Origin: Nocardioides ungokensis
GTDB taxonomy: Bacteria > Actinomycetota > Actinomycetes > Propionibacteriales > Nocardioidaceae
Reading direction: 5' to 3'
Length of the DNA: 64,000 bases
NCBI RefSeq assembly: GCF_013466985.1
Contig: NZ_CP059164.1
Coordinates: forward strand, 2,241,001-2,305,000
Position numbers and translations under genes: made by a program. The notes under the pieces were generated by a model. It ran no database searches, was not told the DNA's origin, and was given only the letters and a program-made list of their open reading frames with translations. Below are positions 40,662 to 50,014 of the stretch, in pieces. Numbering within the stretch: the stretch's first letter is position 1; every line of letters starts with the position of its first letter.

Positions 40662-41861
40662 ATGAGTGGCATCGACTCCCTGGGTGACCTGCGGGGGAAG
40701 CGGGTCCTGGTCCGCTCCGACCTCAACGTCCCCCTCGACGGCACGACCATCACCGACGACGGCCGGATCCGCGCCAGCGTCCCGACCATCCGCGCGCTGG
40801 CCGACGCCGGCGCGCGGGTGGTCGTGACCGCGCACCTCGGCCGGCCGAAGGGCGAGCCCGACCCGGCGTACTCGCTGGCCCCCGTGGCTGCCCGCCTCGG
40901 CGAGCTGCTCGGCACGGAGGTGGCCTTCGCGTCCGACACCGTCGGCGACAGCGCGAAGCAGACCGTGGAGGGGCTGCAGGACGGCCGGGTGGCGGTGCTG
41001 GAGAACGTCCGCTTCAACGCGGGGGAGACCAGCAAGGACGAGTCCGAGCGCGGTGCCTTCGCCGACCAGCTCGCCGCGCTCGCGGACGCCTTCGTCTCCG
41101 ACGGGTTCGGGGTGGTGCACCGCAAGCAGGCGTCGGTGTACGACGTCGCGCAGCGGCTCCCGCACGCGATGGGTGGCCTCGTGTCGACCGAGATCGACGT
41201 GCTGCGCCGGCTCACCGAGGAGCCCGAGCGGCCCTACGTGGTCGTGCTGGGCGGGTCGAAGGTCTCCGACAAGCTGGGCGTCATCGACAACCTGCTCGGC
41301 AAGGCCGACAAGCTGCTGATCGGCGGCGGCATGGTCTTCACCTTCCTGAAGGCCCAGGGCCACGAGGTCGGCAAGAGCCTGCTCGAGGAGGACCAGCTCG
41401 ACACCTGCCGGTCCTACCTCGACCGGGCCCGGGAGACCGGCGTCGAGATCCTGCTGCCGACCGACATCGTCGTGGACACCGAGTTCCCCTCGGGGGACCA
41501 CGAGCCGCAGCCGCGCGTCGTACCCGCCTCGGAGATCCCCGCGGACTGCCTCGGGCTCGACATCGGCCCGGAGTCGGCGACCGCCTTCGCCGCGGCGCTG
41601 GCGGACGCACGGACGGTCTTCTGGAACGGTCCGATGGGCGTGTTCGAGGTCGCGGCGTTCGCCGACGGCACCCGCGCCGTGGCCGAGGCGCTGACCAAGG
41701 TCGACGGCCTCTCCGTCGTGGGCGGCGGTGACTCGGCCGCCGCGGTCCGCACCCTCGGCTTCGACGAGTCCGCCTTCGGCCACATCTCCACCGGTGGTGG
41801 CGCCAGCCTCGAGTACCTCGAGGGCAGGGAGCTCCCCGGCATCCAGGTCCTGGAGGACTGA
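40662..41861 (+). CDS. pgk: Phosphoglycerate kinase
   Basis: 399 residues, full length. [14 protein letters not shown] (substrate loop), [54 protein letters not shown] and [18 protein letters not shown] lead to [16 protein letters not shown], the ATP-binding end. It makes ATP from 1,3-bisphosphoglycerate. Starts 3 nt after gap and ends 5 nt before tpiA, a compact operon. Confidence 0.98.
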   Translation: MSGIDSLGDLRGKRVLVRSDLNVPLDGTTITDDGRIRASVPTIRALADAGARVVVTAHLGRPKGEPDPAYSLAPVAARLGELLGTEVAFASDTVGDSAKQTVEGLQDGRVAVLENVRFNAGETSKDESERGAFADQLAALADAFVSDGFGVVHRKQASVYDVAQRLPHAMGGLVSTEIDVLRRLTEEPERPYVVVLGGSKVSDKLGVIDNLLGKADKLLIGGGMVFTFLKAQGHEVGKSLLEEDQLDTCRSYLDRARETGVEILLPTDIVVDTEFPSGDHEPQPRVVPASEIPADCLGLDIGPESATAFAAALADARTVFWNGPMGVFEVAAFADGTRAVAEALTKVDGLSVVGGGDSAAAVRTLGFDESAFGHISTGGGASLEYLEGRELPGIQVLED

Positions 41862-41866
41862 GACCC

Positions 41867-42664
41867 ATGGCGAAGACGACCCGCACCCCGCTGATGGCGG
41901 GGAACTGGAAGATGAACCTCAACCACCAGGAAGCGGTGGTGCTGGTCCAAAAGCTCGCCTGGACCCTGACCGACAAGAAGCACGACTACGGCCGGGTCGA
42001 GGTGGTCGTGGTGCCGCCGTTCACCGACCTGCGCTCGGTGCAGACGCTCGTCGACGGTGACCGCCTCTCGGTGAAGTACGCCGCCCAGGACGTCTCCACC
42101 CACGACTCCGGCGCCTACACCGGCGAGATCTCGGCGAGCATGCTCGCCAAGCTCGGGTGCAGCTACGTCGTCGTGGGCCACTCCGAGCGGCGCGAGTACC
42201 ACGGCGAGACCGACGAGGTCGTCAACGCCAAGGCGCACAAGGCGCTCGCGGCGGGGATGACCCCGATCGTCTGCGTGGGTGAGGGCCTCGAGGTCCGCCA
42301 GGCCGGCGAGCACGTGCCCCACACCGTGGGCCAGGTCGACGGTTCGCTCGCGGGCTTCAGCGCCGAGCAGGTCGCGGACCTGGTCGTCGCCTACGAGCCG
42401 GTGTGGGCGATCGGCACCGGCGAGGTCGCCACGCCGGACGACGCCCAGGAGGTCTGCGCCGCGATCCGCGGGCGGATCCGCGAGGTGCACGGCGACGCCG
42501 CGGCCGACGGTGTGCGGGTCCTGTACGGCGGCTCGGTGAAGGCGGCCAACGTCGCCGGCATCATGGCCAAGGAGGACGTCGACGGCTGCCTGGTCGGGGG
42601 CGCGAGCCTCCAGGTGGACGAGTTCGGCGGCATCTGCCGTTTCTACGACATGCCGGTCCTCTGA
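41867..42664 (+). CDS. tpiA: Triosephosphate isomerase
   Basis: 265 residues. Catalytic residues are Lys15 (AGNWKMN), His105 ([14 protein letters not shown]) and Glu177 ([11 protein letters not shown]), with the phosphate loop [16 protein letters not shown]. Interconverts dihydroxyacetone phosphate and glyceraldehyde 3-phosphate. Confidence 0.98.
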   Translation: MAKTTRTPLMAGNWKMNLNHQEAVVLVQKLAWTLTDKKHDYGRVEVVVVPPFTDLRSVQTLVDGDRLSVKYAAQDVSTHDSGAYTGEISASMLAKLGCSYVVVGHSERREYHGETDEVVNAKAHKALAAGMTPIVCVGEGLEVRQAGEHVPHTVGQVDGSLAGFSAEQVADLVVAYEPVWAIGTGEVATPDDAQEVCAAIRGRIREVHGDAAADGVRVLYGGSVKAANVAGIMAKEDVDGCLVGGASLQVDEFGGICRFYDMPVL

Positions 42665-42694
42665 CCGGCGCCGCGTGACGTAGGCTTTACGACT

Positions 42695-42931
42695 GTGACT
42701 CTCCTCTTCACCGTGTTGCTCATCGCGTCGAGCTGCCTGATGATCCTGCTGGTCCTGCTCCACAAGGGGCGCGGCGGCGGTCTCTCGGACATGTTCGGCG
42801 GCGGCGTCTCCAGCTCGCTCGGCGGTTCGTCGGTCGCCGAGCGCAACCTCGACCGCCTGACGGTCGGGATCGGCGCCATCTGGTTCGCGTGCGTGATTGC
42901 CCTGGGCCTGCTCCTGGCCTACCAGAACTGA
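42695..42931 (+). CDS. secG: Preprotein translocase subunit SecG
   Basis: 78 residues from GTG 42695. Two membrane helices (TLLFTVLLIASSCLMILLVL and GAIWFACVIALGLLLAY) flank the typical loop HKGRGGGLSDMFGGG. SecG assists SecYEG. A TAGGCT hexamer with an 8-nt gap suggests an extra internal promoter. Its place after tpiA is conserved in actinobacteria. Confidence 0.95.
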   Translation: MTLLFTVLLIASSCLMILLVLLHKGRGGGLSDMFGGGVSSSLGGSSVAERNLDRLTVGIGAIWFACVIALGLLLAYQN

Positions 42932-42946
42932 GAAAGGGAACCTTCC

Positions 42947-43306
42947 GTGGCTGGTGGAGGAAACGCTATTCGCGGTAGCCGGGTGGGGGCCGGCCCGATG
43001 GGTGAGGCCGAGCGGGGCGATGCTGCGCCGCGCCAGGCGGTCACCTACTTCTGTTCGCACGAGCACCGCTCGGTCGTGACCTTCTCGGTCGAGGCCCAGG
43101 TGCCGGACTCCTGGGACTGCCCGAAGTGCGGGCTCCCGGCGGGCCGGGACGCCGAGAACGCGCCGCCGGCGCCGAAGATCGAGCCCTACAAGACGCACCT
43201 GGCCTACGTGAAGGAACGGCGCTCCGACCAGGAGGCGGCCGACATCCTCGACGAGGCGATCCAGCTCCTCCGCTCGCGGCGCAAGTCCGGCGACATCATC
43301 TTCTGA
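42947..43306 (+). CDS. rbpA: RNA polymerase-binding protein RbpA
   Basis: 119 residues from GTG 42947, with an AAAGGGA site. A flexible N-terminus (GGGNAIRGSRVGAGPMGEAE) precedes the zinc-type core (VTYFCSHEHRSVVTFS, WDCPKCGLPAG). The sigma-interaction end is THLAYVKERRSDQEAADILD, then LLRSRRKSGDIIF. RbpA stabilises open complexes with the principal sigma factor in actinobacteria. Confidence 0.96.
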   Translation: MAGGGNAIRGSRVGAGPMGEAERGDAAPRQAVTYFCSHEHRSVVTFSVEAQVPDSWDCPKCGLPAGRDAENAPPAPKIEPYKTHLAYVKERRSDQEAADILDEAIQLLRSRRKSGDIIF

Positions 43307-43346
43307 CCGCCCACCTCTGGCCGCCCCCTCTGTTTGCTGGGCGCGG

Positions 43347-43913
43347 TCAGAGGAACGGGCGGAGCGCGTCGAGCCCAACGGTCGGCACCGTCACGGCGAT
43401 GCCCTCACCGATCGCGTGGACTCGCCACTGCGCGCCGTCGCGGACGAGCTTGGCCAGGGCGAGGCCCGTCGTGGGCACGCCGGCGGTGAGCGTGTAGCGG
43501 GCGAGCTCGACGTCGTGGTCGTCGACCAGCCGGCAGTAGGCGTTGTTGATCCACTCGAGGGTGTGGCCCTGGTAGCTGCTCACCAGGAGGACGATCGTGT
43601 CGACCTTCTCGTAGACCCGGCCCAGGTCCACGGTGAGCACCTCGTCGTCACCCTGCCCTCGTCCGGTGAGATTGTCCCCGAGGTGCTCCACCGAGCCGTC
43701 GCGGGTCCGCAGGTTGTTGTAGAACGCCAGGTCGAAGAGCTGGCCGCCGGCGAACTGCACGGCGGAGGCGTCCAGGTCGATGTCGGGGGCCCCGGTGCCG
43801 ATGAAGCCGGCGGTCGGCGCCTTGTCCCAGCCCAGGCCCAGCTGCAGCCGGGTGATCGGCTGGCCGTCCTCGCTGGCCAGCAGCAGGTCCTGGCCCTTCG
43901 TCAGCTCGATCAT
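43347..43913 (-). CDS. TerD-family protein
   Basis: 188 residues: LQLGLGWDKAPTAGFIGTGA, APDIDLDASAVQF, LAFYNNLRTRDGSVEHLGDN and DDEVLTVDLGRV are the calcium-binding TerD beta-sandwich motifs. This one is TerD-like and associated with stress and tellurite-type resistance, although no other ter gene is here. AAGGAAC precedes ATG 43913. Convergent with rbpA and 15 nt after pgl. Confidence 0.92.
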   Translation of the reverse strand: MIELTKGQDLLLASEDGQPITRLQLGLGWDKAPTAGFIGTGAPDIDLDASAVQFAGGQLFDLAFYNNLRTRDGSVEHLGDNLTGRGQGDDEVLTVDLGRVYEKVDTIVLLVSSYQGHTLEWINNAYCRLVDDHDVELARYTLTAGVPTTGLALAKLVRDGAQWRVHAIGEGIAVTVPTVGLDALRPFL

Positions 43914-43928
43914 GGTCGTTCCTTCCGG

Positions 43929-44654
43929 CTAGAGGGCAGAGGCGGAGGCCCGGTCGAGGAACCAGATCGTCTCCTCGAGCCCCGCGACGCCCGCCGCCGG
44001 GATCTCGTGGGGATCCGCGCCGCCGACCGCGCGGGACACCGCAGCGGCCTTGGCGTCTCCGCTGACCAGGAACCACACCGAGCGGGCACGGTTCAGGGCG
44101 TCGAAGGTCAGGCTCACCCGCTCCGGCGGCGGCTTGGGGGAATCGGTGACCCCGACCGCGATCCGGTCGTGGACGTCGAGGGCGGGACTCCCGGGGAACA
44201 GCGAGGCCACGTGGCCGTCGGGCCCGACCCCCAGCATCAGGATCTCGAAGTCGCTGCTGCCGTGCTCGCGCAGGGCGGCGGAGTACGCCGCAGCGGCCGC
44301 GTCGACGTCGGCCGCGTCACCCGTGGCCGGCATCTCGTGGACGTTGGCCGGGTCGGCACCGACGGCGTCCAGGAACGCCGCCCGGGCCTGTGCCGCGTTG
44401 CGCTCGGGGTCGTCGGCGGCGACGAAGCGCTCGTCACCCCACCAGACCACGACCCGGGACCAGTCCACCTCGGCGTCCGCGGAGCGCCGAGCGACCTCGC
44501 GGTGCACCGCGTCGGCGATGGTGCCACCCGTGAGGCCGATCTGCGGGATACGTCCCGCCGCCTGCGCGTCGGCGAGCCGGCTGAGCAGCTCACCGGCCAC
44601 GGATGCCGCCAGGGCCGCCGCGTCCTCGTGGACCTCGATCCGCGGACTGGTCAC
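43929..44654 (-). CDS. pgl: 6-phosphogluconolactonase
   Basis: 241 residues from GTG 44654, which overlaps the opcA stop as GTGA. IGLTGGTIADAVHREV, RVVVWWGDERFVAADDPERN, EILMLGVGPDGHVASLFPGS and RVSLTFDALNRARSVWFLVS match the DevB/NagB fold. It hydrolyses the lactone made by Zwf, the second step of the oxidative pentose phosphate path. Confidence 0.95.
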   Translation of the reverse strand: MTSPRIEVHEDAAALAASVAGELLSRLADAQAAGRIPQIGLTGGTIADAVHREVARRSADAEVDWSRVVVWWGDERFVAADDPERNAAQARAAFLDAVGADPANVHEMPATGDAADVDAAAAAYSAALREHGSSDFEILMLGVGPDGHVASLFPGSPALDVHDRIAVGVTDSPKPPPERVSLTFDALNRARSVWFLVSGDAKAAAVSRAVGGADPHEIPAAGVAGLEETIWFLDRASASAL

Positions 44655-45562
44655 GAGCCCACCTTCATCTTCGAGAGCCGGCGGGCGGTGGCGGCGTACA
44701 CGTCGTCCTCGTCCAGCCGGCGCAGCTCCTCGCCGAGCAGCTCGGGCAGGTCGCGCCGCTTGAGCGCGATCGGCCGGTCCGGGCGGCCGGGGGAGGTGAA
44801 CGTCGCCAGCCTGCCGTCGGGCCGGGCGATGCGGATCGGCCCCTCCTTCGTCTCGAGGACGACCTCGGTGATGCCGGGGCCCTCGGAGCTGGAGCGGGCC
44901 ACCGACACCTTGAGCCGATCGGCCAGCCAGGCGGCCAGCAGGTCTGCGCTGGGGCTGACTCGCTCGGCGCTGATGGCCGCACCGGTCACCTTGAGGGGGT
45001 GCTGGTCCAGCGCCGCGGCGAGCAGCGCCCGCCACGGGGTGAGGCGGGTCCACGCCAGGTCGGTGTTGCCCTTGGCGTAGGCCGAGCACTGCTGGTGGAT
45101 GGCGCGCGACCGTCCCCGCTGGGCGGCAGCCGCGTCCGTGATGCGCCGCTGGGCCAGGGCACCGAGCGGATCGGCGGCCGGGTCCTGGGGCGGGTCGCAC
45201 GGCCACCAGATGGCCACGGGGGAGTCGGGCAGCAGCAGCGGCAGCACCACCGACTCGGGGTGCTTGACCACCTCGCCCTTGAGCCGGATCAGGGCCGTCT
45301 CGCCGGTCCAGCCGGCCCCGGTGCCGACCTGGGCGTTGACCTGCCCGGCTCCGCGCGCGTCGCCGATGATGACCCCCAGCACCCGGGCCGGGTGCTCGTG
45401 GGAGGCGGCGCGGGCGGCCAGCATGGCCTGCTCGGCCTCGTCTTCGTCGACGACGATGATCAGTGTCATCACCATGCCCATCGCCGGGCTGCCCGCTCTG
45501 GTGCGGGCGCGGACGAACTCGGCGGCGATCGCGGCCGAGTTGGTGTCGGTGAGCTCGATCAT
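44651..45562 (-). CDS. opcA: Glucose-6-phosphate dehydrogenase assembly protein OpcA
   Basis: 303 residues: IELTDTNSAAIAAEFVRART, VMTLIIVVDEDEAEQAMLAA and LPLLLPDSPVAIWWPCDPPQ. OpcA is an allosteric or assembly partner of Zwf in actinobacteria and cyanobacteria. A GAGGGG-type site precedes ATG 45562. It sits between zwf and pgl as expected. Confidence 0.94.
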   Translation of the reverse strand: MIELTDTNSAAIAAEFVRARTRAGSPAMGMVMTLIIVVDEDEAEQAMLAARAASHEHPARVLGVIIGDARGAGQVNAQVGTGAGWTGETALIRLKGEVVKHPESVVLPLLLPDSPVAIWWPCDPPQDPAADPLGALAQRRITDAAAAQRGRSRAIHQQCSAYAKGNTDLAWTRLTPWRALLAAALDQHPLKVTGAAISAERVSPSADLLAAWLADRLKVSVARSSSEGPGITEVVLETKEGPIRIARPDGRLATFTSPGRPDRPIALKRRDLPELLGEELRRLDEDDVYAATARRLSKMKVGS

Positions 45563-45637
45563 CTCGGGGTCCCCTCGAAAGTGTGGGTCGGAGGAGCGAA
45601 GCGGGGAGACGCGCAGTTTCGTGGGGTGAGGTCATGT

Positions 45638-47161
45638 CTAGGGTCGCCTCCAGACTCGTCCGTCACGGGCCAGCATCTTGTCCGCCGACTCCGGTCCCCA
45701 TCCGCCGGAGGCGTAGGGCTCCGGCTTCCCCTTCCTGCCCCAGTGCTCGAGGATCGGGTCCAGGATCTTCCAGGACAGCTCGACCTCCTCGTGGCGGGGG
45801 AAGAGAGGCGGGTCGCCGAGCAGCACGTCGAGGATCAGCCGCTCGTAGGCCTCCGGGCTGGACTCGGTGAACGAGCCGCCGTAGACGAAGTCCATGTTGA
45901 CGTCGCGGATCTCCATCGCGGTGCCCGGCACCTTGGAGCCGAACCGGATCGTCATGCCCTCGTCGGGCTGCACCCGGATCACCAGTGCGTTCTGGGTCAG
46001 CTCCTCGGTCGCCGTGGCGCTGAACGGCAGATGCGGCGCTCGCTTGAAGACGATCGCCACCTCCGTCACCCGGCGCCCGAGGCGCTTGCCGGTGCGCAGG
46101 TAGAACGGCACGCCGGCCCAGCGGCGGGTGTCGACGTTGAGGGTGACGGCGGCGTACGTCTCGGTGGTGGAGGTCTTCTTGATGCCCTCCTCCTCGAGGA
46201 AGCCGTTGACCTTCTCGCCCCCGGCCCAGCCGGGTGCGTACTGCCCGCGGGCGGTCGTGAGGTCGAGCCGGCGGGGGAGCACGACGCTGGAGAGGACCTT
46301 CTGCTTCTCGATGCGCAGGCTCTCGGCGTCGAACGACGTGGGCTCCTCCATCGCGACCAGGCACATCAGCTGGAGGAGGTGGTTCTGGATCACGTCCCGC
46401 GCGGCGCCGATGCCGTCGTAGTAGCCGGCCCGGCCGCCGATGCCGATGTCCTCGGCCATCGTGATCTGCACGTGGTCGACGTAGTTGGAGTTCCAGATCG
46501 GCTCGAACAGCTCGTTGGCGAAGCGCATCGCCAGGATGTTCTGGACCGTCTCCTTGCCGAGGTAGTGGTCGATCCTGAAGATCGAGCCCGACGGGAAGAC
46601 CCCTGCGAGGATGTTGTTGAGCTCGCGGGCGGACTCGAGGTCGTGGCCGAACGGCTTCTCCACCACCACGCGCCGCCACGAGCCGTCCTTCTGCTCGGTC
46701 AGGCCGTGCTCCTGGAGCTGCCCGACCACGTTGCCGAAGAAGCCGGGCGGGATCGCGAGGTAGAAGGCATGGTTGCCGCCGGTGCCGCGCTCCTGGTCGA
46801 GCTCCTCGATGGTGCGCCGCAGCCGCTCGAACGCGGCGTCGTCGTCGAAGTCGCCCGGCACGAACCGGAAGCCCTCAGCCAGCTGCTGCCAGACCTCCTC
46901 GCGGAACTCGGTGCGGGCGTGCGCCTTCACCGAGTCGTGCACGATCTGGGCGAAGTCCTGGTCCGCCCAGTCGCGGCGTGCGAAGCCGACCAGGCTGAAG
47001 CCCGGCGGGAGCAGCCCGCGGTTGGCGAGGTCGTAGATCGCCGGCATCACCTTCTTGCGCGAGAGGTCGCCAGTGACCCCGAAGAGCACCATCCCGCAGG
47101 GACCGGCGATGCGGGGCAGCCGGCGGTCCTCGGGGTCGCGCAGCGGGTTGGTCCAGGTCAC
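45638..47161 (-). CDS. zwf: Glucose-6-phosphate 1-dehydrogenase
   Basis: 507 residues from GTG 47161, overlapping the pgi stop (GTGA). The Rossmann loop is MVLFGVTGDLSRKKVMPAIY. VVVEKPFGHDL and FRIDHYLGKETVQNILAMRF carry the catalytic His, and PFYLRTGKRLGRRVTEVAIV is also present. Oxidises glucose 6-phosphate with NADP+. Its 3' neighbour opcA starts 75 nt later. Confidence 0.97.
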   Translation of the reverse strand: MTWTNPLRDPEDRRLPRIAGPCGMVLFGVTGDLSRKKVMPAIYDLANRGLLPPGFSLVGFARRDWADQDFAQIVHDSVKAHARTEFREEVWQQLAEGFRFVPGDFDDDAAFERLRRTIEELDQERGTGGNHAFYLAIPPGFFGNVVGQLQEHGLTEQKDGSWRRVVVEKPFGHDLESARELNNILAGVFPSGSIFRIDHYLGKETVQNILAMRFANELFEPIWNSNYVDHVQITMAEDIGIGGRAGYYDGIGAARDVIQNHLLQLMCLVAMEEPTSFDAESLRIEKQKVLSSVVLPRRLDLTTARGQYAPGWAGGEKVNGFLEEEGIKKTSTTETYAAVTLNVDTRRWAGVPFYLRTGKRLGRRVTEVAIVFKRAPHLPFSATATEELTQNALVIRVQPDEGMTIRFGSKVPGTAMEIRDVNMDFVYGGSFTESSPEAYERLILDVLLGDPPLFPRHEEVELSWKILDPILEHWGRKGKPEPYASGGWGPESADKMLARDGRVWRRP

Positions 47162-48831
47162 GCGAGCACCTCTCGTACGACGTCGAGGTCGGCCGGCGAG
47201 CTGACGTGCAGCCGCAGCACGGGGCGACCCTTGCGGGCGAGCACCTGTCCGTCCCCGACCGCCTGCGCGGTCAGGAACTCCTGGAAGGTGAAGGGGCGGT
47301 CCGGCACGGCCAGGTCGGCCTCCGGCTGACCGGTGACCTGGAGGTAGACCCCCGTGTCGGGGCCGCCCTTGTGGTACTGCCCGGTGGAGTGCAGGAATCG
47401 CGGGCCCCAGCCGAAGGTCACCGGCCGGGCGGTCCGCACCGCGAGCCGGTCGCGGACCGAGGCGAGCGACGCGTCGCGGTGGCGGTCGAGGTAGGCCTGG
47501 ACCGAGACGTACCCGTGCTCCCGGTCGAGCGCGTCGAGCAGCGCGGCCACCGCGGCGGTCACCGTGGTCGTGCCGGCCGGCAGCCAGCCCTCCGAGGCGT
47601 AGACCGTCACCGGCCCGTCGACGAAGACGGGCGTGGGGGTCGAGCCGCCGCCGTCGAGCATCTCCCGGGCCGCGGCCTTGGCGCTCTCCACGTCGGGCTG
47701 GTCGAAGGGGTTGATGCCGATGACCCGCCCGGCGACAGCCGTGGCGTACTCCCACAGCAGCATCTGGGCGCCGAGGGGGGCGTCGACCGAGACGCCCCAG
47801 CCGGACGCCGGCCGGACCGAGTCGAAGACGCTGCTGCTGGACCCCCCGTCCGCCCCGAAGGTGGCCAGCACCTCGTCGGGCGTGCTGGGGGAGAAGTTGG
47901 GGGAGTCGAGGGCGTCGACCACGACCGGCAGGATGCCCTTGCCGTCCTTGCCGGTGGACTCGGCGATCAGCTGCTCGGCCCAGTCCCCGAAGCCGTCGAA
48001 CGGCGCGCCGGCGTTCGCCAGCACCAGCTTGTCGACGCCGGCCCGGTTGGCGGCGCCGAGCAGGGCGCCGAGCCGGAGACCGGGGTTGTCGACCGTGTCC
48101 GCCTCGAGGGCGGGCCGGATGGACTCGGCCTCGTCGAGCAGGGTGGCGATGTTGGCGCCCGCCAGTCCGCTCGGCACCAGGCCGAACGCGGTGAGCGCGG
48201 AGTAGCGCCCACCCACCTGCGGGTCAGCCAGGAAGACGCGGTAGCCGGCCTCGCGTGCGGACTGCTCCAGCGGGGAGCCGGGGTCGGTCACGACCACGAT
48301 CCGCTGCGCCGGGTCGATGCCCGCGTCGGTGAAGGCCTTCTCGAAGGCCCGGCGCTGGCTGTCGGTCTCGACGGTGCCGCCCGACTTCGACGACACCACC
48401 ACGACCGTCTCGGCCAGCCGGTCCTCCAGGGAGGTGCGGACGAAGTCGGGGTCCGAGGAGTCGAGGACGTCGAGCTCCACGCCGTCGGCGCGACAGATGA
48501 CCTCGGGAGCCAGGGACGAGCCGCCCATGCCGCAGAGCACGACCCTCGTCAGGCCCTGTTCCTGCAGCTCGACCTCCAGCTCGGCGATGTCGCTGACCAG
48601 GGTGCGTGAGGACTCCGACAGCGACACCCACGAGAGCCGCTTCGAGGACTCCTCCTCGGCGGCCGGGCCCCACAGGCCGGCATCGCGGGCCGCGATGCGG
48701 CTGGCGACCCGGTCGGTCACCAGCTGCTCGACGGTGCCGGCGAAGGCAGCCTCGTCGGGGTAGCCGAAGAACAGCTCGAACGCCGCTCCGGTCCCCTCGC
48801 CGTTCACGGTGTTCCAAGCTGTTCGGCTCAT
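47158..48831 (-). CDS. pgi: Glucose-6-phosphate isomerase, Tal-Pgi-fusion type
   Basis: 557 residues. The SIS-fold motifs are [40 protein letters not shown] and [20 protein letters not shown]. It ends [20 protein letters not shown]. This resembles the PGI half of bifunctional transaldolase-PGI proteins more than the Escherichia coli enzyme. It is encoded separately here, but ATG overlaps the tal stop as ATGA. Confidence 0.93.
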   Translation of the reverse strand: MSRTAWNTVNGEGTGAAFELFFGYPDEAAFAGTVEQLVTDRVASRIAARDAGLWGPAAEEESSKRLSWVSLSESSRTLVSDIAELEVELQEQGLTRVVLCGMGGSSLAPEVICRADGVELDVLDSSDPDFVRTSLEDRLAETVVVVSSKSGGTVETDSQRRAFEKAFTDAGIDPAQRIVVVTDPGSPLEQSAREAGYRVFLADPQVGGRYSALTAFGLVPSGLAGANIATLLDEAESIRPALEADTVDNPGLRLGALLGAANRAGVDKLVLANAGAPFDGFGDWAEQLIAESTGKDGKGILPVVVDALDSPNFSPSTPDEVLATFGADGGSSSSVFDSVRPASGWGVSVDAPLGAQMLLWEYATAVAGRVIGINPFDQPDVESAKAAAREMLDGGGSTPTPVFVDGPVTVYASEGWLPAGTTTVTAAVAALLDALDREHGYVSVQAYLDRHRDASLASVRDRLAVRTARPVTFGWGPRFLHSTGQYHKGGPDTGVYLQVTGQPEADLAVPDRPFTFQEFLTAQAVGDGQVLARKGRPVLRLHVSSPADLDVVREVLA

Positions 48832-49943
48832 GCCTGGCCCTGTCCTGCCTTCTCCATCTGCCCCGACACGGTCTCGACGAGCTCGGTCCACGACTTCTTG
48901 AACTTGTCGACGCCCTCGTGCTCGAGGACCAGCAGGACGTCCTCGAAGTCGATGCCGACCCCGGCCAGCCCGTCGAAGACCTGCTGTGCCTCGCCGGCCT
49001 TCCCGGTGACCGTGTCACCGTGGAGGTCGCCGTGGTCCGCGAAGGCCTCCATCGTCTTCTCGGGCATCGTGTTGACGGTGCCGTCGACGACCAGCTCGGT
49101 GACGTAGAGGGTGTCGGAGTAGGCCTCGTTCTTGACACCCGTCGACGCCCACAGCGGCCGTTGCGGGTTGGCGCCGGCGTTCGCCAGCACCTTCCAGCGG
49201 TCGGAGGCGACGACCTCTTCGTACGCCGCGTAGGCCAGACGGGCGTTCGCGACCGCGGCCTTGCCCTCGAGCGCCTTGGCCTCGTCGGTGCCGATCGCCT
49301 CGAGGCGCTTGTCGACCTCGGTGTCGACCCGCGAGACGAAGAACGACGCGACGGAGTGGATGCGACCGAGGTCGAGGCCGGCGTCACGCGCCTGCTCGAG
49401 CCCGCTCAGGTAGGCGTCCATCACCTCGCGGTAGCGCTGCAGGCCGAAGATCAGCGTGACGTTGACGCTGATGCCCTCGGCGACCGCGGCGGTGATGGCC
49501 GGCAGCCCCTCCTTGGTGGCGGGGATCTTGATCAGGACGTTTGGCCGGTCGACGGCGCTCCACAGGGCGCGGGCCGAGGCCATGGTGCCCTCGGTGTCGT
49601 TGGCCAGGTCGGGCTCCACCTCGATGGACACCCGGCCGTCGGCCGGGGTCTCCGCGAAGACCGGCGCCATGATGTCGCAGGCGTTGCGGACGTCGTCGGT
49701 GGTGAGCTCGAAGACGACCCGGTCGACCGGCTCGCCCTTCGCCACGAGGCGTCGCACCTGGTCGTCGTAGCGCTCCCCGTCGGCGATCGCGCCGGCGAAG
49801 ATCGTCGGGTTGGTGGTCACGCCGACGACGGACTTCTCCTTGACGAGGTCGGCGAGGTTGCCGGTCTCGATCCGCTCCCGCGAGAGGTCGTCGAGCCAGA
49901 TCGACACCCCCGCGTCGGCGAGAGCCTTCAGACGGTCACTCAT
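48828..49943 (-). CDS. tal: Transaldolase
   Basis: 371 residues: [20 protein letters not shown], then [20 protein letters not shown] with Schiff-base Lys139, then [20 protein letters not shown] and [20 protein letters not shown]. Transfers dihydroxyacetone units between sugar phosphates. It ends in an overlap with pgi. An AGGAGG-like site (GGAGGACATC) precedes ATG 49943. Confidence 0.97.
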   Translation of the reverse strand: MSDRLKALADAGVSIWLDDLSRERIETGNLADLVKEKSVVGVTTNPTIFAGAIADGERYDDQVRRLVAKGEPVDRVVFELTTDDVRNACDIMAPVFAETPADGRVSIEVEPDLANDTEGTMASARALWSAVDRPNVLIKIPATKEGLPAITAAVAEGISVNVTLIFGLQRYREVMDAYLSGLEQARDAGLDLGRIHSVASFFVSRVDTEVDKRLEAIGTDEAKALEGKAAVANARLAYAAYEEVVASDRWKVLANAGANPQRPLWASTGVKNEAYSDTLYVTELVVDGTVNTMPEKTMEAFADHGDLHGDTVTGKAGEAQQVFDGLAGVGIDFEDVLLVLEHEGVDKFKKSWTELVETVSGQMEKAGQGQA

Positions 49944-50014
49944 GATGTCCTCCCGGAGATCGATGGTCGTTGGTGGTCAGGTACCCGTGTCGGGGGTGTG
50001 GCACGCCGCGCCGG

